The notes under the pieces were generated by a model that saw nothing but the letters and a program-made list of their open reading frames with translations, had not been told where the DNA came from and ran no database searches. Below, piece by piece: positions 1 through 6,642 of a DNA stretch of 7,007 nt. Numbering within the stretch: the stretch's first letter is position 1; every line of letters starts with the position of its first letter. The translations under genes and the position numbers were made by a program. The stretch covers positions 1 to 7,007 of the forward strand of contig USKE01000121.1 of the NCBI GenBank assembly GCA_900555165.1, given 5' to 3'. The DNA comes from an uncultured Porphyromonadaceae bacterium (GTDB lineage Bacteria; Bacteroidota; Bacteroidia; Bacteroidales; Muribaculaceae).

Positions 1-2
1 TT

Positions 3-18
3 CAGACGCCCACGTCTG
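3..18. other. Small inverted repeat at the left edge
   Basis: CAGACG and CGTCTG form a perfect 6-base stem around a CCCA loop. It could be the end of a terminator for a gene lying outside the window, but there is no proper T-run on either side, only scattered T residues. No reading frame in the first 84 bases continues convincingly from the edge. The call is weak. Confidence 0.2.
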
Positions 19-84
19 TTAAGTTAATAGCATTGTGTAGCGACCCTACAATGAAATGAAAAATATTACCGATATCAGGCAAAC

Positions 85-128
85 AAAACAACCGGCTCTG
101 TGCCAGATGGCACGGAGCCGGTTGTTTT
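85..128 (-). terminator. Rho-independent terminator of the lipoprotein operon, probably bidirectional
   Basis: Bases 85-104 pair with 109-128 over 20 base pairs, including one G-U wobble (99 with 114), around the loop AGAT. The stem has a GC-rich core (CCGGCTC / GAGCCGG) flanked by A and T runs. Read on the minus strand it lies about 40 bases past the stop codon of the last operon gene and its descending arm ends in a TTGTTTTGTTTG tract. On the plus strand it ends in five T residues, so it could also stop transcription coming from the left. Confidence 0.9.
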
Positions 129-134
129 TATGGG

Positions 135-149
135 GCGGTCAATGACCGC
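135..149 (-). other. Short hairpin between the last stop codon and the terminator
   Basis: GCGGTCA and TGACCGC flank a single A, giving a practical stem of GCGGT/ACCGC with a 5-base loop. It sits 17 bases past the stop codon at 167-169 and just before the main terminator on the minus strand. No T-run follows, so by itself it is not a terminator. It may stabilise the 3' end of the mRNA or be incidental. Confidence 0.45.
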
Positions 150-166
150 GGGAATTCAGCGGGGGA

Positions 167-2383
167 TCAGTAGACGAGCTCAAGGTCATCGAGCCACATT
201 ACCGACGACGACGAACCGGTGAAGTAGTCGCCGCCACGCGATGCAGCCGCAACCATGATGATGTTCGACGGACGGATGTCGGTGCGACGGTAGTCTATAG
301 GAATCTCGATCTGCACCAGACCCGAGCCATCGGTATCAGCGGTAAACACGTGCTCGCCGTAAGCGATTACGTTGGCATCGTCCTTGCTGAACAGATGACG
401 GTCAGATGATTTTGTCTTTACCACGCACGACCAGGCAGAACCTTCATAGCTTGTCTTCTGGTTGTCGCACAGGGCAATGTAGACGATACCCTCGTCGCGG
501 TCACCGTTGTTCAGACCCGGCGCACTGTCGCCGACCTTGTCAACCGTGCCTCCCTGGTAACGTACCCAGAGTTTCAGTGCCTTAGGACGCGTGGTGAACG
601 GACGGCCCCAACCAAGAACACCATCCATGCCATCTGTCTTAAGATACTGGCCGATGAAAATATTACCGGCGGCAAAACGGCCGACTACGGCTTTCGATGC
701 GAGTTTGGCCGAGAAGTTGCCGCCATGTTTCAGTTCGGAATCAGGCGAGGTAAGGGTAGCATTGCCGGTAGCGGCACCCTCGTTGCCCGAATCCCAGAAC
801 ATGGTGGCCTTGTCGGTGCCGATGCGCTGAACGTTCTTCTTGCCGAGCATGGTCGACACACCCTCTTCGATGAACCAGTTTTCAAACCCGGAGTTGGGGA
901 GCTGTGTGGCGGCCTCGGTAGCAAATGTAGCGATGGTGCCCTCGAAATCCTCGGCAATCGAACGGTATTCATAGGTAGTGCCGGGTTCAAGGCCGGTCAG
1001 CGTTACGGTATATTCCTCACCGGCTACGAAACCGGTTGTTTTTTCGGGATATGCCCGCATCCACTCGCCTGCGGCACGCGATACGGCGCCGACAGCACGG
1101 TACTCAATGCCGGGATTGACAGCATCATCTTTCATCACGCGACCGGTGAGCACCACCGAGGTAGCCCAGATAGCGGGCGAGTCAGCATCGACGGGAATCG
1201 TCTCGGTCTTGGCATCCGAGAGCACGATGCGCATTGTAGCGGTCGACTCTCGGTTCTCTACGTCGAGACAGCGGATGACCACGTTGTGCTCGCCCGAGGG
1301 GAGCTGGTCAAGCAGACGTGCCGGGAAGTTAAGGCGCAGCTCCTGCATGCCGGTGTCGTCGTGACGGGTCTCTACCCAGGTGAACTCCATATTGTCGAGT
1401 GCGGCCTTCACTTCATCAGACATGTGGTAAAGCTCGAAATCGTTGCCCGAGATGCCGAGTATCGAACCGAAAGCGGGGCACGAAATCTCAACCTCCTGAA
1501 GGAACGACGACGATGCTACCCAGACCGATTTGCGGCCCACGACACCCTCCTGGCCGATCACAGGCTTTGTGATGTCAAAACCGATACCGGTGATGACGGG
1601 CGCCGATGTGATCTCGAAACGATCCTCGACCTCGACGGGAGTTTCCTCCACGACAATCTCGAAGAACGCACCGCCGACGGGCGATTCCACACTGCCGTCG
1701 TGGCGCACGCGGATGCGGTACTCGGTGGCAGGCTTGGCACCCACGATGGTGCCGGTTATGCTGTATGCCTGGCCATCGGTCTTCTTCACGCCGGTGAGGG
1801 TGTAATGAAGGTCGGGGTCAAACGAAGGCATCATGAAGTAGCCCTTGGCGTCGGCGGCATTGTCGGCGTTGAACTCGAGCGTGCCGGCCTTGTGGCCGAC
1901 TTCGAGCTTGTAGTCGTCGAGCACTTCGGCCACCTCGGCGTCAAACGCTACGGAAACCACCGAGTTGGCGATCTTGCAGACAATCTCTACCTGTTTCGTG
2001 GTGCCTTTCTCGACGGTGAATTCCTCGCGGCCCTTGAACCAGCGGTCGGTGAACGAGGCAGGCACAGAGTCGCCGGCCCAGGCCTCGGCCACATAATTGC
2101 CGGTGAGCAGGGGGAAACCGCCCACGGGCACTTCGTCAATGCCGTTGTATTTGCGGACCACGCCCTTCGAGTTCGAGATCCAGATGGTGGTCTTTGCGGC
2201 GAGTTCGGCGTTCTCCTCGGGAGTACGCGATTTCACCTTGACGTCGCTGTTTATGGCGGTGCGCAGAATCACGCGCCCCTCACCCTCGCCGCCGAGAACA
2301 TAGCGGGGATCGTCAGAACAGCCGGTCATTGCGACCGAGCCGATTGCCAGGAGTGCCAGGCTGTAAAGAATATTCTTTTTCAT
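167..2383 (-). CDS. Lipoprotein with DUF4493-like, shared beta, FN3-like and PCMD-like domains (third operon gene)
   Basis: The 738-residue product begins with a lipoprotein signal peptide (KKN, hydrophobic core, cysteine at residue 22 in MTGC). The cysteine is followed by Ser-Asp-Asp, resembling the acidic Bacteroides surface-export signal. Residues about 36-248 look like DUF4493: a G-x-G-x-V-x-L start, a GNYVAEAWAG turn, W-FKG, then a CKIANSVVSV strand. Residues about 260-390 match a module shared with both upstream proteins. Residues about 397-490 look like a fibronectin-III fold (LTGLEPGTTYEYR). Residues about 494-738 look like PCMD (PF13201): LPNSGFENW at the start, RPKALKLWVRY in the core, and GDYFTGSSSS with MWLDDLELVY at the end. 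It starts 18 bases after the preceding stop with a strong Shine-Dalgarno, and a terminator follows. It is probably an outer-membrane, surface-exposed lipoprotein. Carbohydrate binding is only suggested by the PCMD family name; no catalytic motif is visible. Confidence 0.93.
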   Translation of the reverse strand: MKKNILYSLALLAIGSVAMTGCSDDPRYVLGGEGEGRVILRTAINSDVKVKSRTPEENAELAAKTTIWISNSKGVVRKYNGIDEVPVGGFPLLTGNYVAEAWAGDSVPASFTDRWFKGREEFTVEKGTTKQVEIVCKIANSVVSVAFDAEVAEVLDDYKLEVGHKAGTLEFNADNAADAKGYFMMPSFDPDLHYTLTGVKKTDGQAYSITGTIVGAKPATEYRIRVRHDGSVESPVGGAFFEIVVEETPVEVEDRFEITSAPVITGIGFDITKPVIGQEGVVGRKSVWVASSSFLQEVEISCPAFGSILGISGNDFELYHMSDEVKAALDNMEFTWVETRHDDTGMQELRLNFPARLLDQLPSGEHNVVIRCLDVENRESTATMRIVLSDAKTETIPVDADSPAIWATSVVLTGRVMKDDAVNPGIEYRAVGAVSRAAGEWMRAYPEKTTGFVAGEEYTVTLTGLEPGTTYEYRSIAEDFEGTIATFATEAATQLPNSGFENWFIEEGVSTMLGKKNVQRIGTDKATMFWDSGNEGAATGNATLTSPDSELKHGGNFSAKLASKAVVGRFAAGNIFIGQYLKTDGMDGVLGWGRPFTTRPKALKLWVRYQGGTVDKVGDSAPGLNNGDRDEGIVYIALCDNQKTSYEGSAWSCVVKTKSSDRHLFSKDDANVIAYGEHVFTADTDGSGLVQIEIPIDYRRTDIRPSNIIMVAAASRGGDYFTGSSSSVMWLDDLELVY

Positions 2384-2391
2384 CTTGTTGG

Positions 2392-2400
2392 TCCTCCTTT
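2392..2400 (-). promoter_or_regulatory. Strong Shine-Dalgarno site for the third operon gene
   Basis: On the minus strand AAAGGAGGA lies 8 bases upstream of the ATG at 2381-2383. It fixes this start and lies inside the 18-base gap after the preceding stop codon. Bacteroidota genes usually lack such motifs, and neither of the two upstream operon genes has one. Confidence 0.75.
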
Positions 2401-2401
2401 G

Positions 2402-3739
2402 TTATGCTGATTTTTTCACGAACTTCATCGATGTGGTGGCAGTGTTGCCCTTGACGTCGGTGACGGTGATGATAAAGTTGCTTTGCACGGGGTAGACGCC
2501 GTCAGAAGGGGTGAGACCGCCGAGCATGCCGATGAAAGTCGTCACATTGAACGATGCCTCTTTATCGCCCTCATTGATAGTTGCGAACCCGAGACCATTG
2601 AGCGCGCCTGCGAGATCCTCGGGGTGCACAAGGTCGAATTCCTCGCGCAGGCCGATGCCCTCAAGCTCTGAAGGGGGCAGACAGCGTGAATCAATCTTGA
2701 TTATGACCTTCTGCAGACCCTCTGTCGACTTGATGGAGAGGTCGGCAATCCAGCCGTTGGCCTGGAACTCGTCGATGTCATATACTTTGTCGAGGTCGCC
2801 GAGCGAGCTGCTGAATGTCACGGGGTCGTCGCCGGGTGTCGGGGGATTGGGATCCTCACCGCCGCCTTCCTCATGGCCCGGACGGTCAGAGGGGTCGAGA
2901 ATCTCATCCTCGTAGGGGATATCGACCGTCAGATCCTCCTCCTCGACGTTGGTCGAGACATTGATTGCCGAGCCTTCGACATCGATAGTGCCGGTCTCCT
3001 CGGGGGGAAGTGCCGGGTTGGTGCTCAGGTCGTAAGTGATGATGCGGTGCTGGCCGGCCTCGACGTTCTGGATAGCCTTGGTGAACTGCTCCTGACCGCC
3101 GTTCACGGTGCCCGAGAATGCCGAAGAAAGGGTGATGAGGCCCTCGGTGGCGGGATAATAGGCCGAGCGTGTCTCGGCGGGGGTGAAGGTCATGGAGTTG
3201 GCGCCTTCGGTGCGCACGATGACCTTGAGGTCGCCTGCCGAGGCGTTGACAAGCTTGTCGGTGAATTTCACCGTGACCTTGATGTTGGCCAGGGTGCAGA
3301 CGATGGGATCGACCATGGTGACCTCGTTCGCCTTGATGACGAAGTTCTGCGAACCCTTGAAATAGGGGGTGTCCCAGACAGCCTGCGTGGGCTCTTCGCC
3401 CGAGGTTACGGTCACTGTGTAGCTGCCGGCGTCGAACACGGGGAGTTCGGGCATGTCGGCGTAGCGCCACTGCTCGACCTGCCTGCCGTTGACGTCGGTG
3501 ACGGTGACGATGAAATCAGAGATATCTATTGTGGCGCGCGAACGCGAGGCGCCTTTTCTGCCTGTGGCGCCCTGGGCGTCGCTGACAATCTTCTCGGCGT
3601 TGCTCACCTCCACCGAAATCGACTCGGTCTTGAGCTGGCCCTGCCCGTCGGTGACAACCACAGGCACGTAGTTGTCACAGGCCACGAGACCCGCCATCAT
3701 TGCCGCAGAGGCGAATATGGATAAGAATTTGAGTTTCAT
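2402..3739 (-). CDS. Short DUF4493-like lipoprotein without a PCMD domain (second operon gene)
   Basis: I place the start at the ATG at 3737-3739, giving 445 residues. The open frame extends to an ATG at 3776-3778, but that start would overlap the upstream gene and add 13 polar residues ahead of a clear lipoprotein signal (MKLKF, hydrophobic stretch, LVAC with cysteine 21). Residues about 30-275 look like DUF4493: GQLKTESISV, WRYADMPELP, GSYTVTV, WDTPYFKGSQNF and CTLANIKVTVKF are the family-like strands. A Pro/Glu/Gly-rich linker covers about 280-308. Residues about 310-445 are the beta module also present in both neighbours (LQKVIIKI, REEFDLVHP, GVYPVQSNFIITVTDVKGN). It then ends, with no FN3-like or PCMD-like part. 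The stop is clean and the gene is spaced normally (28 bases from the upstream gene), so it looks like a complete short paralogue rather than a broken gene. Cys-Asp-Asn follows the lipid site, a weaker surface signal than in the third protein. Confidence 0.9.
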   Translation of the reverse strand: MKLKFLSIFASAAMMAGLVACDNYVPVVVTDGQGQLKTESISVEVSNAEKIVSDAQGATGRKGASRSRATIDISDFIVTVTDVNGRQVEQWRYADMPELPVFDAGSYTVTVTSGEEPTQAVWDTPYFKGSQNFVIKANEVTMVDPIVCTLANIKVTVKFTDKLVNASAGDLKVIVRTEGANSMTFTPAETRSAYYPATEGLITLSSAFSGTVNGGQEQFTKAIQNVEAGQHRIITYDLSTNPALPPEETGTIDVEGSAINVSTNVEEEDLTVDIPYEDEILDPSDRPGHEEGGGEDPNPPTPGDDPVTFSSSLGDLDKVYDIDEFQANGWIADLSIKSTEGLQKVIIKIDSRCLPPSELEGIGLREEFDLVHPEDLAGALNGLGFATINEGDKEASFNVTTFIGMLGGLTPSDGVYPVQSNFIITVTDVKGNTATTSMKFVKKSA

Positions 3740-3767
3740 GTGTTGTATGTTATTCAATGGAGGGGAG

Positions 3768-6245
3768 TTAGTAATCAAGTGTCACCTCGTCGATATAGAG
3801 GCGCGAGCCTGAATATTCGCCGCGCGACAGGTCGGCGCCGGGAGGAGGTGTGATCCAGTCGCGGCTCTTGGTGAGGGCGTCAGGCACGTTGGTCGACTGG
3901 AACCATACATAGAGTTTGGCGGCCTTTGCGGCGCCTGCGCCGTATGTCAGGTTAACCGAACGCTTTACGTAACTGTCCTGCGAGCCAAGCTCCAGACTGC
4001 CGCTTGCAATCACGTTGCCTGCGGCGTCATAGACGTATGCGCGGGCGATACCGTGGTCGGCCGAGTTCTTCGCCTCATACTTGTACCAGAATGACAGTGC
4101 CGAAGGGCGTGAGCCGAAAGCGATGCCGCAGTCGAGGTCGGCTGTCTCAAGCGAACCGGAACGGCCGTCGAAACCTGAGGGACGGCCGGTACGCGACGCG
4201 CCAAGATGCAGCAGACCGGCATCGATATATTCCAGTACGGCAGCCAATCCGACATTGCCGATTGCGGTATTCCTTGTACCCCAGCCCTGTGTGCTGATAC
4301 GGGCGGCTTTGCCTGATTTTGCATCATCGGTCTGTTTCGTTCCCGAGATTCTATCATAGGCATAGTCAAATCCCTTGCTGGTAGTCATGGGGTTGTTGGT
4401 GCCCCATCCCTGGAACACCACATTCTCCCAGTGTCTGTCATGGCCGTCGATTGTAACGTCGGCGTCGAGGTTGCCGTTGGGAATCTGCAGGGCCTGCTCG
4501 GTGGTGAACGATGTGGTCAGCGAGAACTCGTTGCCGACCTTGGCGCGTGCGATGTAGGTGGTGTTGGCCTTGAGACCTGTGACCGTCCAGGTCTGGCCGT
4601 TGCGGGTCGCCGAAGGGGTGAAATATGTCTTGCCGCCATCCTCCGAAAGCTGCAGCTCGGCATTCGCGGCGTTGTCGGCGGCAAGGCCGCGCGACAGGGG
4701 CTGATAGTCGGGGTTGTCAATCAGCGTCAGCTGGCCGCGTGTGGCGAAGATGTCGCGGGCGTCGGCCTCCATGGCGTAGGGGGTGGGATTGATTACCAGC
4801 TCGTTGGAGATGAACGAGCCGACTTTTGCACGCACGTAGGCGGCTTTGCCGGTAGAGGGCACGGTTGCCTTGACGGTGTAGGCCGACGTGGCACGCGACT
4901 TCAGGGTGAAGGTGGCGTCGGTGTTCTGCCAGGTGCCGCGGTCGTTGCGGTACTGGATGACGATATTGTCAGTCGATGCGCCGTTGTAGGTCATGGTGAA
5001 AGTGGCCTCGTTGACGCCGGTTGCCATGGCGATGCCGTCAGAGAGCACCAGATTGAGCTTGTCGATGACAAGGGTAGCGGTCAGCGGCTCTGACTCTTTC
5101 GAATAGCGGTCGCGCACCTCGAAGGTGAACTCGGTGGTGTTGTCGGCGCCTTCGATATAGGCGATATGGTCAAGCACGCCGGTGAAGTCAATCACAGCCA
5201 TCTTGTCGGCACCCTTGGTGAGACCCAGGGTGGTGAGGCCGAGCGATTTGAGCATGTCGAGTTCGGCGGTGTTGCCGGCGGCCAGGTTTGTCTCGGCGGG
5301 CCAGCCCTGCTCGATGAGCGATACAGATTTGGTCTTCATCGTGATGGACGAGATGCCACCCTGTGCCAGGATGGTGACCTTGCGCGGATCCTTGGGTGCC
5401 GTGCCCTCGGTGAACTCAACGGGTGTGCCCTGGGTGAAACCGGTGGGGGTGATCACGGGAGCGGGGGCGTTGAGCAGGGCGTCGCTGAGGTTGATCTCCT
5501 CATCCTCGAGGTCAAGCATATCGTCGAACTTGAGGATAAGCTCGCCCTCGCCTGTCTCGCCGCCGTTCACATCAAGCGTGAGCTTGTAGTGGTGGCGCGG
5601 CTCGGCGGTGAACGACTTGGGCGTCAGGGTGGCCTGTGTGCCCGAGTTCTTGGTGATCTTCACCTGAAGGGTGACGTCTGCGGCCTTGACGTAGCAGGGC
5701 TCGGTGGCGTCAGCGGGATAGTCGATGGTGCCGTTCTGTGTGATCAGCGCAGTCTCGAAATCAGCGAAATAGCTCAGGAAAGCGTCAGAGTATGCCACGG
5801 TGACCATGGCGTTGGCCAGCTGGGCGGTGAGCGATACGGTGGCCGACTGTGTGTCACGCACGGTCACGTCGGTCTTGCCGTAATAGTAAGGCTTGCCGAA
5901 ACCTTCGTCGTCGGGGTTGCCGTAAGATGCCTCAAGCACATAGTCGCCTACAGCCCAGAGGTGTGCGTTGGGGAAATCGTTTACAGAATTCCAATGCTCG
6001 TGAATGTTGCCGTCGGCACTTGTCAGGTCGAGGGCCAGGTCGCTGACCTGAATCTCCTGGGCGGCACGGCTTTTAAGACTTGAAAGCCCTGAGGTGGCCG
6101 AGGTCACGACCTCGGTGTCAAGGCCGAAATCGGCCATGATGCGCCCCTCACGACCCTCGTCGCCTGGATTGAACGTGTCAGCGCACGAGACCAGCAGGCC
6201 TGCGGCTGCAATCACGGTCAACCCTGATAGCAATTTGTAAGTCAT
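3768..6245 (-). CDS. Large lipoprotein with DUF4493-like, shared beta, two FN3-like and PCMD-like domains (first operon gene)
   Basis: The 825-residue product has a lipoprotein signal peptide ending in LVSC with cysteine 21. Residues about 30-245 look like DUF4493 (EGRIMADFGL, VGDYVLEASYG, GKPYYYGKTDVTV, AQLANAMVTVAY). Residues about 262-396 are the module shared with the other two proteins (GGISSITMKTKS, LDMLKSLGL, TEFTFEVRDR). Two fibronectin-III-like beta segments follow at about 397-485 and 486-584; the second has WTVTGLKANTTYIARAKVG. Residues about 588-825 look like a PCMD domain: IPNGNLD at the start, FGSRPSALSFWYKYE in the core, and SGSRLYIDEVTLDY at the end. It is the first gene of the operon, follows the candidate promoter and leader, and has no clear Shine-Dalgarno (AT-rich sequence precedes the ATG). 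It has one more FN3-like segment than the third gene. It is probably an envelope-anchored, possibly ligand-binding protein; the ligand cannot be read from sequence. Confidence 0.92.
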   Translation of the reverse strand: MTYKLLSGLTVIAAAGLLVSCADTFNPGDEGREGRIMADFGLDTEVVTSATSGLSSLKSRAAQEIQVSDLALDLTSADGNIHEHWNSVNDFPNAHLWAVGDYVLEASYGNPDDEGFGKPYYYGKTDVTVRDTQSATVSLTAQLANAMVTVAYSDAFLSYFADFETALITQNGTIDYPADATEPCYVKAADVTLQVKITKNSGTQATLTPKSFTAEPRHHYKLTLDVNGGETGEGELILKFDDMLDLEDEEINLSDALLNAPAPVITPTGFTQGTPVEFTEGTAPKDPRKVTILAQGGISSITMKTKSVSLIEQGWPAETNLAAGNTAELDMLKSLGLTTLGLTKGADKMAVIDFTGVLDHIAYIEGADNTTEFTFEVRDRYSKESEPLTATLVIDKLNLVLSDGIAMATGVNEATFTMTYNGASTDNIVIQYRNDRGTWQNTDATFTLKSRATSAYTVKATVPSTGKAAYVRAKVGSFISNELVINPTPYAMEADARDIFATRGQLTLIDNPDYQPLSRGLAADNAANAELQLSEDGGKTYFTPSATRNGQTWTVTGLKANTTYIARAKVGNEFSLTTSFTTEQALQIPNGNLDADVTIDGHDRHWENVVFQGWGTNNPMTTSKGFDYAYDRISGTKQTDDAKSGKAARISTQGWGTRNTAIGNVGLAAVLEYIDAGLLHLGASRTGRPSGFDGRSGSLETADLDCGIAFGSRPSALSFWYKYEAKNSADHGIARAYVYDAAGNVIASGSLELGSQDSYVKRSVNLTYGAGAAKAAKLYVWFQSTNVPDALTKSRDWITPPPGADLSRGEYSGSRLYIDEVTLDY

Positions 6246-6302
6246 GATTAATGTTTGAATTAATACTATGTTTGCTTATTGTGTTTCAAGCTGTTGAATA
6301 TC

Positions 6303-6376
6303 GGCGGCGGCTGATGATGTGACACTCCCGCCACACTGTGCGTTGCGCTTATCGGGGCGGCACAACGGCAACCGCC
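6303..6376 (-). promoter_or_regulatory. Operon leader with four mutually complementary GC-rich segments
   Basis: In minus-strand order the leader carries GGCGG (6372-6376), CCGCC (6356-6360), GGCGG (6328-6332) and CCGCC (6303-6307 or 6306-6310). The first can pair with the second and the third with the fourth, or the second can pair with the third, so the folds exclude each other. The arms are only about 5-6 bases and no T-run follows the last one, so this is not a canonical attenuator. It could affect mRNA stability or translation, or be fortuitous. Confidence 0.3.
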
Positions 6377-6387
6377 TTATAAACCAT
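6349..6387 (-). CDS. Possible 12-codon upstream ORF in the operon leader
   Basis: Reading the minus strand, an ATG at 6385-6387 opens MVYKAVAVVPPR and stops at TAA (6349-6351). It begins only a few bases after the transcription start predicted from the -7 element, so it would be nearly leaderless. It spans two of the complementary GC-rich segments in the leader, so a ribosome on it could change leader folding. No homologue is recognised, and an ORF this short can arise by chance. Confidence 0.2.
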   Translation of the reverse strand: MVYKAVAVVPPR

Positions 6388-6395
6388 AATCGCCA

Positions 6396-6428
6396 CAAAT
6401 TTACAATAAATTCATTAAATACTGTAAA
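6396..6428 (-). promoter_or_regulatory. Candidate Bacteroidota-type promoter for the lipoprotein operon
   Basis: On the minus strand TAAATTTG (6396-6403) is a full match to the Bacteroidota -7 consensus TAnnTTTG. TTTA (6425-6428) lies 21 bases upstream and matches three of four bases of the -33 element TTTG. Transcription would begin near 6389-6390 and leave a leader of about 145 bases before the ATG at 6243-6245. I saw no better match nearer the gene. Confidence 0.55.
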
Positions 6429-6434
6429 TTTACA
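6397..6434. repeat. Direct and inverted AAATTTACA repeats overlapping the promoter
   Basis: AAATTTACA occurs at 6397-6405 and again at 6426-6434, 29 bases apart. The second copy lies in the perfect palindrome GTAAATTTAC (6424-6433), so AAATTTAC (6397-6404) also pairs with GTAAATTT (6424-6431). The copies overlap the -7 and -33 elements, where a regulator could bind. The region is AT-rich, so chance is a serious alternative. Confidence 0.3.
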
Positions 6435-6560
6435 CCAATAATTTGTCCTTTTCTCCATAAAAGGCCATATTCGTAGCCAAACAGACCACGGAGCCAACCC
6501 GCAACTAATAAAAATGAATAATGACTATCCTCTTTTATTCCCAAATACGTACGTCTAAAC

Positions 6561-6642
6561 TGTAGGGACATCGCTTTGCGATGTTGCAAACGCCCAAATG
6601 TCAATGTTTTCGTGTCTAACATCGCAAAGCGATGTCCCTACA
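6561..6642. repeat. REP-like inverted pair (two palindromic units facing each other)
   Basis: The 25 bases at 6561-6585 (TGTAGGGACATCGC, TTT, GCGATGTT) are repeated as a perfect reverse complement at 6618-6642, with 32 bases between. Each arm is also a hairpin by itself: ACATCGC pairs with GCGATGT around TTT in the first unit and AAA in the second. A conserved GTAGGGAC foot, a small imperfect palindrome and paired opposite orientation are the hallmarks of REP/BIME-type intergenic elements. No transposase is encoded in the window. Confidence 0.8.

Noticed and set aside
167..2383. Assignment of the PCMD-containing proteins as carbohydrate enzymes
   Set aside because: The family name says putative carbohydrate metabolism, but no catalytic residues can be recognised and no SusC/SusD pair or glycoside hydrolase lies in the window.
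725..2410. 561-codon plus-strand open frame opposite the third lipoprotein gene
   Set aside because: It is a shadow of the real minus-strand gene in GC-rich sequence. Its product is rich in Gly, His and Arg without a domain, whereas the opposite strand encodes a signal peptide and recognisable domains.
2873..6083. Long plus-strand frames (283, 220 and 305 codons) opposite the first and second lipoprotein genes
   Set aside because: They are low-complexity Gly/Val/Asp-rich translations antisense to well-supported genes, with no coherent domain or start signal.
6276..6622. Two 73-codon minus-strand frames over the promoter and leader
   Set aside because: They overlap each other and the candidate promoter, have unusual tryptophan- and cysteine-rich composition, and show no start signal or motif.
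6561..6642. CRISPR array or insertion-sequence ends
   Set aside because: There are only two units, in inverted rather than direct orientation, with no third spacer-length unit. No transposase lies between the arms, which are only 32 bases apart.
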